A DNA stretch of 64,000 nucleotides, taken from the NCBI GenBank assembly GCA_951799405.1, contig OX637361.1:6223156-6287155 (forward strand), in the 5' to 3' direction. Source of the DNA: Agapetus fuscipes. Taxonomy: Eukaryota > Arthropoda > Insecta > Trichoptera > Glossosomatidae. Within the stretch, counting starts at the first letter, position 1, and every line of letters begins with the position of its first letter. Both the position numbers and the translations under genes were made by a program. Below the pieces are notes generated by a model. It did no database searches. It had not been told where the DNA came from and worked only from the letters and a program-made list of their open reading frames with translations. Below are positions 21,901 to 36,900 of this stretch, in pieces.

Positions 21901-24900
21901 AATTTAATTAATAATTAGTATGTATGTGTGTGTGTATGTATTTATGTATATATGTTTATGTGTGTATCTATATGTATATGTTGATATCTAATCTAATCTA
22001 ATCTAAGCTGCAAAGATATATATCATTTAAGATTTATATTAAATGCATTCCCACTAGCAGATATGTATAATTTCGCGCTAACACATGCCGCATGTGAACC
22101 TACAATATATAATTAATATATATATATATATATAATATGTATTTTTTAACCATAATTATTGTAATACCACGGACTACCCATATCATTGTGCTTGCAGATC
22201 TTGTCCATCCTAAGGTTGTCTGTAAGATAGTGGTTAGCGCTGCTGACTTGTACATGTAAGGTCATGGGCTTAAACCCCAGCGGAGCACTTAAATATAACA
22301 TTTGTATTTTCAAAAATGCTCTTCACTGGGTTGAAAAATCCTGTCATCAAAAGTCCATCCAGCTTTACAGCAACTGGGTCTTGCTTGAGAATTGGCACTT
22401 TCTCTAGCGACAACCAAGCTCGCAGAGGGCTCTTGAGATGTGATTCACACAAAAGCAGCGCTCAACCATGGATTTATAAGGACTCCATGCTCTCAACGAA
22501 TAAATCCTTCTAATATTATTAATAGTAGGTATGAGCTTGCAAGCATTTTTATTATGTAAGCAAGTCAGTGAGTGTTCCAAATATATTATAGATGAAAATG
22601 TAGGTAGGTACTTAGCGCCTAAGTTTTCATATGATATTTACTTATTAAGTTTTGGAGGTACCCACATGATTTATTTGATGGCGTTTGACTTTCTGCATGC
22701 TTTATTATGTAATTGAGAGATAATGAAGTTGAAAACATTTTTTTATAATTTATAATTTTAAGATTGTACTCGTTCCATCCCTTCCCTCAAACTATCCTTT
22801 GGATTATGATAATATGAAATAGGAGGGAGTATCGATTATAACTTTCTATTTTATTTTGGAAGGCAAAGGTAAACTAATATCACAATATAATACTTTATTT
22901 TCATATAATGGTATCTGTGGAGTGAGAGTTTTTTTAAATTTGTTGCTGCAATTTTAGTCCATTTTTAATTTCAATGAGGTACGACACTGGCGCTCCAGTA
23001 ATGAAAAGGAAACTGCCACTGCCATAAAGAAGAAGAAAATGAAAAAGTTTTGCTCTTGAAAAACAACTTTGTTCTTTTTAATTTTTACATTATTAATTTA
23101 AAATGAATCTTCACAATGTCAATACATATACCTACATGAACCCTTAAACTTGTAAGAAGTTTTTTTTTGGATTGGTAATATTATTACTGAATTGTTTTTG
23201 TGTTTTTTCGGGTTAGACCATGGTCTATATGCAGCTTTTTTATAAGCCGACGTTTCGCCTTCAGGCATATAGACCATGGTCTAACCCGAAAAAACACAAA
23301 AACAATTCAGTAGTTAATACCGACCATGAAAGTGTTAGTGAAAGTTTAAAACTTTATTTAGGTAATATTATTGTTATCATAACTACCTAGCTAGGGGCTG
23401 TCCATATATTACGTCATTCGCATTAAGGGGGGGGGAGTCTGGTCTGCGGATGATGGCAAATGATGTACGAGTACCAAAAGTGACGTCGTTCTTGTAAATA
23501 CCAATTTCTACAAAATATACAAAATATTATGTAAGTAATATAACATTATTAATTATTAAGCTCATCCATTCTTACAGCAAGAGGGGGGGGGGGGTCATTA
23601 GATAATGGCTATAGGATGATTGTAAGCGGGGGGGGTCGAAAATCGGCCAAAATCGATGACGTAATTTATGGACGGCCCCCTATAATAAATGCGAGTTGAG
23701 ATGCAACCATAGAGTAACAATAATACTATTAATGATATATATTATTATTACTCTATGGATACAACTTTACCTTATCTTCCAGGGTGGAAACTTTATGAAC
23801 GTCAACGTGTCCATCGTCACTGCTGTTCATGGGGGTCATGTGGTTCATTTTGATGCATTCTGACGTCACCCTGTAAATAAAAATTGCACTTATTCAAATT
23901 TAGATTTTGCATTTCTGATGCCACTCCGAGTAGCAGTCCGCTCCACTCCATCGATCCCGCAAACCGGAAAGCACGGTCCCCAAAATTAGTGCGCATTCGA
24001 CACTAAGGCTGGATCAACTTGATCTATCCATAATCTAAGTAGCAGAGATATATTAGCAAAAACATACGTGTAAGTTCGCGCTTACAAGTGCTGCATGTGT
24101 ACTTACAATAATAAAATCAAACCTCAAATGAATATTTTAAGCCCTGCAACTTTTGCCAACTTTTCCTGAAACAGCGGGGACGTTGGCAAAGTGAACCAAT
24201 TTTTTACAGCATGGGTGATCTGCCTCATACCAAACTGTAAGTCAAGGAAATCTTCCATCCATCAACAATCCATCGATCCCGCAAACTGGAAAGTACGGTC
24301 CCCAAAATTAGTGCGCATTTCACTGCGAGGCTATATCAATCTGACACTTATCATTCTTAAATTTATAACCAGTACAAAACATACAATGAAGTATTTATAC
24401 TTGCTGAATAACATGGCCGAATGGACTTTCTTTTTTTTCTCGGCGGGCAAACATCATAGTTTTTTCAATGTTACTAGAGCCCTTAGCAACAAACAACAAA
24501 ATATTGCATAGTTCCATAATTCCTTGGGTGACAGCTCGGCCTAGTGACGTCAATTTTTTTAGCTGTATAATTTGTGTCGACCCCATTATCTGAACTACTT
24601 TGCCAACTAAATATACAAATTGAGATTTGCAAGGATCATCTTGTAATTATTCTGTACTTTGCAGTTTTTTTTTATGCAAAATGATTTTTAATAATTTGTA
24701 TCCATTGTGTACAAATCATTTAAGTAAAATTAGTTGGCCACTATGATTTTTCTCTTTGGCTTGTAATGTACCTAGGTGTACAAGAGATAATGAGTTTTTT
24801 TCTCTTTCAAACTATCATTTCATATAATATTTAATGTTCTTGATCGCTCAGCAGGTTTTGCATATAAAACTCATTGCAAAATACAAGTTGTGAGGGAACT

Positions 24901-27900
24901 GGTGCCACAAAACTTGCAAATCTCCAATGAAAATAGATTAGACCAGTGATTCCTAAAGTGTGCGTCGCGGTGACGTCATAAGGGTGCCACGGATATACTG
25001 GAACAGTTGAAATTAAATATTTTATATTATCCCAAAGAAAACAGCAAGTATCTGTTTTTTTTTTTTTTTTTTAAATTTTCGCTTTTTGAAAGGAATGTTT
25101 CCAAATTTCCAAGAAAGTCAAAAATTCACCGCGGGAAAAATCTGATTATTTAGGGAGCCGCAAACGGAAAAAGATTGGAAGCCTCTGGTTTAGACTGTAA
25201 TAGTGCTGAAAGATATTTTTAAAAAGACAATTAGAATGTATTTTGTCAGAAAAACGTCATATCAAAGCAACTTAGCTACACATATGGTGTAACTTCCTGC
25301 CACTTTGTCTTCGAAGGGGTTGAATTTGGCGAGTTGAACCAATTTATTTATACAGGTAAGGGGGCCTTTATGGTACTTTACCCAACAGTTACTTAGCTTA
25401 CAGTTGAAGTGGGGGTTTTCCAGCTCGCGAGGAAGCACTCATTTCTTTTGAAGGCTGAGTAGACCTCGCCGGTATTTTATTTTGGATGCGCAATAAACAC
25501 CGAAACGGGATCGTTTATGGCACCCTCGCGCCTCGGTGGAAATCGAACATTGGCTGTCGGCATGGAATGCAAGTATTTTACCAACTAAGCTACCGACCGA
25601 AATCTTGAAATTAGCATTATTGAAAAACAACGGATTTTGGATAGTGTAGTTTTTTAATTTAAATGTTGTATGACTGCAAAAAAAACAATGATGTCTTGTT
25701 TGTGGGTCAATAGCGAATCCTCAATAACGGCAAATAGTTGTTGCCGAACTTAATGAAGAACAAAATAAATTCGTTTTTAACTTTAGATAAATTACTATCT
25801 CTCCTTTTGAAAATCGTAAGATCGCATAGTGTTGTCTAACCATGGCTCAAATGAGGCGCACGCTCCTGCTGTAGATGTACCTAAGCTCGAACACACACCT
25901 TCATACAGCAATCTTCGTCGTTTTCGGTGTTAGGTCAAACGGCAAGTTAGACGTAAAAAAATTACACGCGTAAGCTCGTTGAGGTATGATATAAACGGAC
26001 CCGAAACTATTTAAACGCAAATAGATGCTACATCCGTTTCTATCTACTCAACTAAGCTACACATAAAGTGTAACTTCTTGACTGTGTTATCCACGGAGGG
26101 GTCGCATGTGGCGATTCAGGACCTTATTATTTTTTTACGGGTAAGGGGGCCGGCCTCACGCCAACCACTTTCAGTTGAAGTGGGAGGGGGGGGGGGGGTT
26201 CTCATTTCTTGTGAAGGCTGAGTACACCTCGCCGGTATTTATTTTGGGCTTGAAATAGACACCGAAACGAGAAATCATTTCTGAAAACCTCGCCCTTACT
26301 CGACTCAGCATGGAATGCAAGCATTCTACCAACTGAGCAGCTATCAATCGGACTCTTTACGAGCTTGGTCGTCGCTACAAAGCGCCAATTCTCAAGCAAG
26401 ACCAGTTACTGTAAGGCTGGATGAACCTTTGGTGATCGCATTATTATAAGACACTATGGTATGTGTAATTAATTATAAGGCGTCAAAAAACAAGATGGTG
26501 AAATGAGTCGTATAACTGCAAACGCCGTCATCTCCAAAATTTATGATTTTTGAGATTATGATGGAATTTGATTCTGCGCAGTGTAACAAATCATTTGCTG
26601 TGTGCGATATAATGTAAACCTCACTTAATCCTTCGTAATTTTAATTGAAAAAGTATGATTTCGTGCAAACGCCGTCATCTACAACTGGTGTTGTCGTTTT
26701 GCCAGTTTACAAGTTTATTTTTCTCAAAATCATCGCGTAAGGAGTTGACGGCGTTTGCATTCATACGGCTCAAATCAGGATATAACAGGTGGGAACTAAA
26801 CTGTTTTCTTTGACAGGTCTGCGTTTGACAGATTTGGCTTAAAGTTGAAACACTTGTCCCATACTATGCATCAATGCCAATGTATACTAGTTTTAGATCC
26901 ACTTATACGTCAAGTCGCACACTTTGGCAAGTTTTTTTTTTTTTTTTTTAAGAAATCCTGTGCGGGAGACTCCCTAGATTCTAAAGACTCTAGGGGTCTA
27001 TGACACTTGTTATAGTGCCGCAGAGGTGTACGAGCTTGTTCGTCGCTACAAAGCGCCAATACTCAAGCAAGACCCAGTTGCTGTAAGGCTGGATGGACCT
27101 TTGGTGACCGGTCATTGGTAAAGGTTTGTATGAATTTTTCAACCCAGCGAAGAGCACATTCGAAATATAAATGGTATATTTTTGTGCTCCGCCGGGATCT
27201 GAATACACAACCTTCCATTTACGAGTCCGAAGTGTTGCCACTACGGACTATGGACCGGTCCAAGATGCCAACGACACGCGGTGTACCTGAGCGGTTACCC
27301 ATCCAAGCACTGACCACGCCCAATGTTGCTTAACTTCGGTGATCTATGGGAACCGGTGCTTTCAACATGGCTAACGTCGTTGACGTTGGCTTAACGTCGT
27401 TAAAGTAGTTAAGAAATTCAAGAAATATGTTATTACTTATTAGTATTTTTCGTCTACAAACGACGCGTATTTTTAGGCGTCAAAGCCTTATTGTATGCTC
27501 AGACGGCTCATCGACAAACATTTACACGAGTCTATTTTTTGCAACGCCTTGAATTTGTTGATTACCTTCATTTATTAGGATTATTATTGTTTTTATATCA
27601 TAGGCTTTAACCAGAATTTCTTTTTACATTTATGTGCTTACACCCAACAATATACTTATATTAATTATATTGCACGATTATTTTTTTAATGAATTGATGG
27701 TAAATTATTTTATCTTTCAGAAAACATAATCCTGTTTGGTGATTAAATCAAAGTGGAAATCATTGTGGCGGCAAGATTTACTCAAACTTTTACAGAAATG
27801 ACAGCCTGCCCCCTCGGAAATAGGTAAATCCACACATCCTCCTTGCTGATAGGTTGGTATGAGGCTGACCCCCCGTGCTGTAAAAATCGGTTCACTTTTG

Positions 27901-30900
27901 TCAATGCCACCCCGGTTTCAGGGAAAGGCGGCAGGAGTTGCAAGGTTTATGTTCATGTGAGGTTTTGTTTATTTGTATGCACGCATGCAGAATGTGTAGG
28001 CGCGAACCTACATGTGCCCGTCTGTGGGCATGCATTTAATATGAGCCTTAAATGTTAACATATCTTTGCAGCTTAGATTATAGATTAGATCAGAGGTTCC
28101 CAAACTTTTCCAAGTCATGGCACCCTTTGAAATTTTGAGTTTTCTCACGGCACCCTAGTCATATAATATCTATCTGTGGTAGGTATATTTCATATTTGTA
28201 CGACTGATGAAGAAATCAGGTAAGAAAATAATACAACTCGTATTTAAAATTCACGAATATATTCATTGGTAGGAAAACATAGGGGAAAATACAAAGAAAA
28301 TGCAAACATAATAACAAAAACCTTCCACATGCTCTTGAGGTGTGCGTGTTTAGTGCGATGCTGCTCACTGCACAGTTTTCCGAATCGGGGAATAAGGCTT
28401 GATACAGCTACTCTCATTTCTTTTTCCACATTTATTTTCGAGCGATATTTGCTTTTTATAACAGCAACCGCTGAAAATCCAGCTTCGCACAGATATGAAG
28501 TCGCAAAGGGAATAAGGACTCTTACAGCTTTTGAACTTAAAATCGGATACTCATTTTCGACTGATACCTACCCAAAATTCCGTCAAATCCAAACAAGCGT
28601 ATTTTGTATTCATGTAAAATTTTGATTTTTAGTAGAGACATCAGGGGCGTCTCGCGGCACCCCTGGTCTCTCTCCGTGGTCCACCCACTTTGGGAACCCC
28701 TGGATTATATTATAGAAATGAATCAGCTGGCGTAAGGCCAGCCCCCTTACATGTGGAAAATAATACGGTTTATTCAACAATTCAATTATGAAATTGAATC
28801 ATTTAGAAATGCTGATGAGTGTTGTTTTTGCGTGAATCACACCTCAAGAGCCCTCTAAAAATGTGCTCGTCGGCTGGCTGTTATGCTAATCTTTAAATCA
28901 ATATTTGATAAATCTATAATCTATAATCTAAGTTGCAAGGATATATTCATTTAAAGCTCTCAGATGTATGCCCACAAACCAACAAGTGTAGTTCGCGCTT
29001 ACAAATGCTGAATGTGTACTTACAAATAAAATCCAAACCTCAAATGAACATAAGCCCCACAACTTTTGCCGACCTTCCCTAAAACAGGGGTGACATTGGC
29101 AAAGTGAACCATTTTTTACAGTATGGGTGGTCAGCCTCATACCAACCTATAAGTCAAGGAATCATACCAACCTATAAGTCAAGGATAATAATAATATTAG
29201 GATGATTTATTTGGTGAGCGCTGTTTTGTGTGTATCACACCTCAAGAGCCCTCTGCAAGCTTGGTCGGCGCTGTAGAAAGCGCCAATTCTCTAGCAAGAA
29301 CCAGTTGTTGTAAGGTTGGATGGACCTTTCAGTGACCGGTCTTTGGTAAAGGTTTATAATTTTTTCAACTTTTCAGCACATTCGAAATATAAATGGCATA
29401 TTTTTTGTGCTCCGCCGGGATCCGAATCCACAACCTTCCATTTACGAGTGTTGCCACTGGACTACGGACCGGTCCAAGATGCCAACTTATACAAGATATA
29501 CTTTCTCCTATCAAAACATTTTTTTGGCTCTACTTTGGATCCAACCTTCTATCTTCTGATTGCAACTCAGTAGCAAATCACTAGACTACTCCCAGTCAGT
29601 TAAAATTAGAACAAAATGTGAATCATATTTAATTTGTGTCCTGTTTGAAATCGTGACTTGTCTAGTGTTTCCCCTAATTCATTTGTATTGCCAATTGCTA
29701 CGAGTGCAAATTATCATTGCAAACATGAAAACTGATTTAATTTGGAACCTATTTATTTATTTGATTGCATCTGCGAGGCCCCACGTTTCGTTTAATGTGC
29801 TTTGACCCCGTTAGTTGGCGCTGCTCTGTGTGTTTAATCATGAAAAGAAATTTGAAGGCTGTTCACTCATACTCCTCACTGATATGGTTTTTAATCATTC
29901 ACTTGTTAAAACGCGTGGACTAGAAGAATACTTACTTGGAGTGCATCACGACAACCATACAGATTCTTTGGAAAACTACCTTGATTCTTTAAAACTGAAA
30001 TGATGGTCTTCTTAATTAAAACGGCTGGAGATTTATTTTAAAATAATTTATTTTTAGTTCACAATTTATTTTACACTAGTTCTCTTGTACGGTTGACTTT
30101 CGCTGACTTGGCCTGTACCTAAGGGCTAAAAGTATTTTGAGACTGAACTCCTTGCAGACGATTCACGCCTTTTATAGCAATTACAATCAATACATTCTAG
30201 GCTTAGATTCGTCTGGAAACGTCTTTCATATTCCACAAGTTTCCAATACTTATATTCCAATATTTCCTTACTCTAGGTTCTTAATAATAATTCATCCTAC
30301 AGCTAGAGTCTATATACACCTACTCTATTTATTTTGTTTAAACCTAAGTACTATTTACATAACAATATATTTCATGAACATACTGTTTTCACTTGATTTT
30401 CAATACCTACTCACTTGATGTACTGAAAAATAAATTCAAATAAATTAGTACTGATCCAATACTCTCAAAACAAAATGATGGGCTTAGGTCCAATCCGATC
30501 AATTGTATGAAATGACAAAGGACTTTTTAATAATTTTGTTGTCGTTATTTTTTAATGTTTTGTGTGTTTGTCACAATGAAAAAATCACGAGGTAAATAAA
30601 TCAAATGGCTCAAATCAATCAACAAATCCAAATTACTCCCGTTTCACGAAATTCAAGACAGCCACTCCATTGTTCAGCCTTTTGTGTTGTGCGAATGTGA
30701 AGCCCAAGCCTATAAGTGTTTCACTATCCAGTCTTTGCGAACAAGTGGCTTTGTCGCGGAAGAAAGTAAATAAGCAAGCTAAATAAATGAGGATTAATTA
30801 TGGCATTTGCCTCTCAAAATATTTATTAATGTGTATATTATAGAAATGAAATGTTTCGAAATTTTCATTCTTTGAAAGTCGAAGTTACTTTTTTCATTGT

Positions 30901-33900
30901 CCTGTGCTGATGATGATGATGGATGATTTATTTCCTGTGACACCATGTAATGGTCAAGGACCATCTCAAGGGCGCCATGGCTAGAAAAAAACAGTGTCTT
31001 CAGTCCCTTTCTGAAGTTGTTTGTAGGCTGGTTCGCGAAAACACCACGGGCAAATGTTCTAGGCAACCGGCCCGGCCACCGCAAAGCTCCTGTCTGCAAA
31101 ATTTCATGTATTCGTTCTTTTGGGCACTATGACCTTGTTGACAGCAGTGAGGACAGAACACAGTGGTCGTTTTGAAGGTTTATCGACAGAACATAGCTCA
31201 GCGAGACATTGGGGTGCCGTGCCGTTCAGTCCTTATGGACAGTGAGACACGTGGACCCTCAGCAGTGCAGCTCTCTCAGCAATGGCGAAACATGACAGCA
31301 CTTTCCTTGTCTAATCTTGTCCTGGCAGCAGCATTAAAAGCTATATTTCGACTGCTCCAAAGAAGAAGGAAGTAACTCCGAAATTGAGGTTTTCGACTTA
31401 TTTCCATTTCTGAAGGTAACAAATCATTAGCTTCATTCCAAGATGACAGCCGTGTCTCTGTCTCTTTTAAATTCGTTAATAAATGAATGTAAAAAAATGT
31501 TTACGCATTTTTCTCCATGGAATAATAATAAATAACATTCAATTGGCTTTCCTTTTTCTTTTTTGAGTTAGTGCTGTCTTCCTTGGAGCAGTCGATTTGC
31601 CCCTGAAATTAGTACCTCTAATTTCTTCTTGATATTAGTTATATGTCGAGACTGTTTAACATGTCGATGCTAATAAGTCTGTAGAGTAAGGCTTAGTCTA
31701 GGCAATTATAATTTTGACACAACTGTGCATACCTAATTATACTACATAGTAGCCAGCTATAATTTTACTCATGTGATATCAGACAATGTCATTCACAATC
31801 GCAAGGTAACACCGTAATTATGTGATATGTTAGCCAATTTCATTCAAGTTTAAAATGCCATGAATGCGCGCTATTGCTATGCTAAAACAATAATCTAAAA
31901 ATAGATACAGAGAGACATACATGACGGATAAAAAAAAAAATTTTATTGTGTATTTTTTTAAGTCAGTGGGTTTTATTTTATTTTAACCAATGTCACCTTA
32001 TTGGTGAGGGTTAAACAAAAAATAAGCCATGTATTCATCTGAAAATGATGCATAGACTAAATGGTATGATTAATAAAATAAAATAAAAATAAACGAGTTC
32101 TTTCTTAACGATTTGAGTTTGACGTCTCGAGCGCTTTCGACGTACACATTATTTCAAGAGAACAAACTTCTTCTTCTTTTTCATTATTTTTGTTTTAAAA
32201 TTAATCTTCACCATGTCGATACACAAACCTTTGAACTTTCAAATGATACGGGTTAAAGATTTTTTTACTGAAAAAATGTCAGTGCTCTTCGCAAAATAAC
32301 ATCTGTAGGACTGTTGATAATAATCAAAGAACCATCGTTTTTCTTTTAAATAAATTCTTAAATCACGAGGTGGAGAAGCTATTGCTTTGCGGTGTATGGG
32401 TCCCATAAAATAAAAAAATTAGAGCATTTCTCTAAGTTTACTTTTCAAATCTGTTTGTTTTTCTCTTCTTTGACTCATATGTGGTATGAGGCTAACCATC
32501 AATAGATACTGTAAAAAAATGGCTCACTTTGCCCAAATCGCTCCTATTTCATGCAAGGGTGGCAAGAATTGCAAAAATAACGGTTATACATTCACGAATG
32601 GGCGATGCATGCCCCATTAAACGCCTAACACTCTCAGCCCCCACAGGGCCGAAGGAGACCTGGGGTGGAAGTCTTGACGGCAGTCGGTAGATCTTACTGT
32701 ACCTATTTGACCATAGGACGGAATAAAACATGGCGGTGTCTGAACAGCTGATCGATGTTTTTACATGAATAAAATGAATCAGCTGTTAATACGTCGACAT
32801 GTTTTATTTTGTCGTATCATCAAACAGACCTATCGACGATCGTCGAGACTTCCCACCCAGGAAGGCCAAAAATGCAATGGATGATCACTGGACAGTGTCA
32901 ACACAGATGAAGCGAAGGCGTGCCTGGAGAGCAAAGGCGATGGACTGACGAGAGTGGAGGAGAATCCTGAAGCGCTATTCTGCTAAATTCCTTACACTTT
33001 GTATACCCATACAAGTCGGAGATTGCTAGCGCTTGCGAAAAAACTCCATAGATAAAAAAAATCACAGTACACCTTATTTTTGGACATGAATCGCCAGCTC
33101 GTCGCCAGCTCGTCGCCTTAAGGTCGTAAGGACTTTAGCAGAATAGCGCTTCTGGATTCAGCCAAGGTCCACTCAGGGCTGTCGGGCTCACGATGATGAT
33201 GATGATTATACATTTACTTTTACTGAATGACGTTAACTTACATCTGCGTGTTGTTCTTCATGGTGGGCTTCACCATGTCGAGGATGTTGATGCTCATGTT
33301 CACCCTCAGCATGTAGGACATCATGCAGGCCGTGAACATCATCACGGCGATCACCAGGCGGGTGGGGACGGCGTCTGAAACAAACAAGTTGATCAAATTA
33401 GTATTTTTAGTAGAACACCTTTGAATTTGTACCGGAGCAAAGTTTTTACGCAACGAAAGCATGAAAAAGCTGTGTTGTACGGTTGTAAGTCCGGGGATAG
33501 CTCAGTTGGTAGAGTGCTTGCATTCCATGCCGTGAGCTCGGGTTCAAATCCCACCGAGGGTGTCAGAAATGATTTCCCGTTACGGTGTTTAATCCAAACC
33601 CCAAATTAAAATACCCGCAAGGTTAACTCAGCCTTCACAAGAAATGAGAGCCAGCCCCCTCGCGAGTTGGGAAACCCCCACTTCAACTGGAGTGGTTGGC
33701 GTAGGGCCGGCCCCCTTACCAGTGAAAATAAATAGGTTCCACTCGCCACATGCGAAACCCTTTGGGTACAACGCGGCAGGAAGTACGAGTAGGTACATAT
33801 AAACGTCAGATCGGATACAAATTAATTCCGAGATGCGTAGAAGATAAAGTTGCTGACATAATAACAATATTTGGAAAGCATGAGTAGTCGTGGGCAGGGC

Positions 33901-36900
33901 ATGTTGCCAGACTCAATGATCAAAGATGGACCAAGAGGATAGTGGAGGGATGAGTAGAAAAAACAACGAAGACGTCTGACAAGATGGTCGGACGTCGAAA
34001 TGATTGCTGGTCGATGCACAAAGCTCAGTATATCTCTGACATTCCCATAAAGGTAATGGTGTACCTATCTATAATCTAAAATGCAAGAATATACTAATGC
34101 TTAAAATTCATATGTACATTTCCAATCTTCACGTGTAAATTCGGGCTTACACATGCTGCACGATTTGCTTATTTCAAAATATAAACTCAAACCAAAAGCC
34201 CTGCAAGTCTTAGCGCTTTAAGCTTCTTTAGTTACCGGTCTTTGGCAAAGGTGAGCGAATTTTCAAACCCATCAAAGAGAATATTTGAAACTATAAATGG
34301 TGTATATTTTTGTGCTTTGCCGGGATTTGAGACCACGACCTTCTATTTACGAAACTCTAACCACTAAACTACGGACCGGTCAAACTTAACTAACACATAA
34401 ATGGAAGAATGAGTAGGTAAACATTAGATTTTTTTGTATGAAAAAAAGACAAGTACATAATTTATTCATTTTGATCGGAAAAACCACACGCGTCTCATTT
34501 TAACCGTTCAACCTTGGCGGGAAATTCTTCGTCTACCTAACGAGGAGAATTCTGTTATGTTTCCACGTTAATTTTTAGATGATTGTACATATGTACCTAC
34601 GTAGCTCGTATTTGACAGGTGGATAACCTGACATTGTCAAATTATTTATCTTCACTGTCAATCTAACAATTTCCTGTTTTGTAAACTGTCAAAAAAAAAT
34701 CGGGAAAATATGCCTCTCAATGTCAAAAGATTAAAGACTCATATAAATGCACCGTTTTCTACGAAAGAATATACTAAAAAGCTTTAAAAAAAATCATCGC
34801 AGTTTTCATCAATATCATCTTCATCATCAACACACTCTTCACGCTGAAGAAGCCTCTGCCCCTGCCACTGCTGCTGACCCTGCCACTTCCCCTGCCACTG
34901 CCCCTGCCACTGCCCCTGGCACTGCTCCTGTCACTGCCCCTGGCACTGCTCCTGTCACTACCCCTGCAAGCCACTGTCTCTGCTCCTGCTACGGTAATGT
35001 GGATAATAATGGGTATAGCTACATATATGGCAAAGAGCAATAACTTTTACTCTTGCACAGGTCGTTGAAGTCTAACAAAATGAAACGAAGAATCCGTACC
35101 ATTGGGCAGCGCGTGTAACATGAGCAGGAGCAGTGTGAGGAGCGTGTTTACATTCTACCTTGCTCACTGCCCTACCTTTTTTCCAACCACACATGGCTGA
35201 GTGTAAACTCTAAATCACAGTATGGGTAGTTAGCCTCATACCGATCTATTTGAGAAATAAATAAAGAAATGAGATGGATGTGTATTGTGTATTAGCAATG
35301 TTTGTTAAGAAATGAGTATTTGTACCGGTTTTTGGACGCTTTTAATATATGTTTTTATGCTGCAAGGAGACAAGTGTTTCATATTTGTTATTTATTGCCT
35401 CCAGCTACGTAATGCAATTTTGCAATCAGTGCAAAAAATAGAAAGTCTTGTTATTCTGTCACGTTAGAAAGTGTACCCCCAATGTTTAATGATCAACGTC
35501 GCCATACAAATACACTCAGCGCTGTAGCAAGATGGATTTAGCAAATAATATGTTCCGTGAGCAGAATTAAACATAAAAAATGTGTGCAAATTCAAGTTGT
35601 ACTCAGGTGTTACAAAAATGTACTCGCTTGTATGTACGCCAGTGATGAGTAACCGTTTTTAGATCGTGACTCTGTAACTAATCTACGTTTGCAAAAAAAA
35701 TAATCTCAGGAATTTCTTAATGTTTTTTAAAACGTTTCAATCTAAATAAGACACAAGACTGTACGTAAAAAAACTTGTGTTCAAAATATTGAATGTTGTA
35801 TTTTAGATGCCACATTATCTTAGTACTTATAAAATATTATGAACACAAAGTTATGTGGACTTTTTTTGTAAATATTTTACTGTTTAGGAAATATATTAGA
35901 TCCTTTTAAACAGTGACATTTTTAGGTATGCAGTTATATTTAAAAAAAATCATGATTTATTCGTTTCCAGGTTTTCATCTGCAAATTATAAAATAAGGTA
36001 AGTATCAAAAAAAAAAAATAATAACAAAATACCCTTGAAAATGGTGTGATAACATTCTGAATGCGCTCGGGAGAATAAACCAACTTGTATAGAAAAACTT
36101 TGTTGTTATTATGATGGAACTCGTAATAAAATATATTAAAGTTATGAAATTCTTTTCATTATTGGTTTTGCAATCAATAATTTGATTGACTTACCTATAG
36201 GTTGGGAAGCGGCTGACCAACCATGCTGTAGAAATGGTTCACTTTGCCAATATCACCCCTGTTTCAGGAAAGGTCGGCAAGAGTTGCAGGGTGTATGTTC
36301 ATTTGAGATTTAAGTTTTTATGTAGTAGGTTCACATGCGGCATGTGCAAGTGCGAACTTATACGTCTCTGCTTGTGAGAATGCATATAATGTGAAATCCC
36401 CAATGTAAAATCTCTTTGCAACTTGGATTAGATTTGATTAGATTATAAACTAGATGCAAAATTATTTTTTGAAAAAGGTTTAGCGTAGCTGACACAAGTA
36501 AGATAATGATAATTATAATTTGTCCACATACATTTGCAATCTTTTTCAAACATTACAGTCGTCAATCTCCGTGACATATTCTCTTTGTAAATACGTTAAA
36601 AAATATCGAACCGTATGACCGTGTGTGAGTGTGAGTACCTACTTATTGTTAAAAGTTTGGAAAAGCAATTAGTACTAGCGCTGTATTTACTAACTCAATT
36701 ATTGTACGTAATCATTCTGTTTGTCAACCAAGGCGAGTATTCTTCCTGGATAGAGATTTCCAAGATCATCTCTTCAAATTTGTCAAGTAAACCAACAAAG
36801 ACGCAATATAAAAACTATGAAAAAAAATCTCGTGTAATCCACATGCTTACATGATTTTTTCAAGTTGAGATGATCACGTTTTAATCTGTCTTTTTTTATT

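Noticed and set aside
27266..27390. Functional 5S rRNA gene
   Set aside because: Length and sequence changes in the 5' part, no T-run terminator, and direct fusion to a SINE head.
29815..30003. 62-codon frame as a gene
   Set aside because: No domain, no splice context and lies in an SLC17 intron between repeats.
33484..33560. tRNA gene
   Set aside because: A and B boxes are present but the acceptor stem does not pair, and the SINE-B body follows directly.
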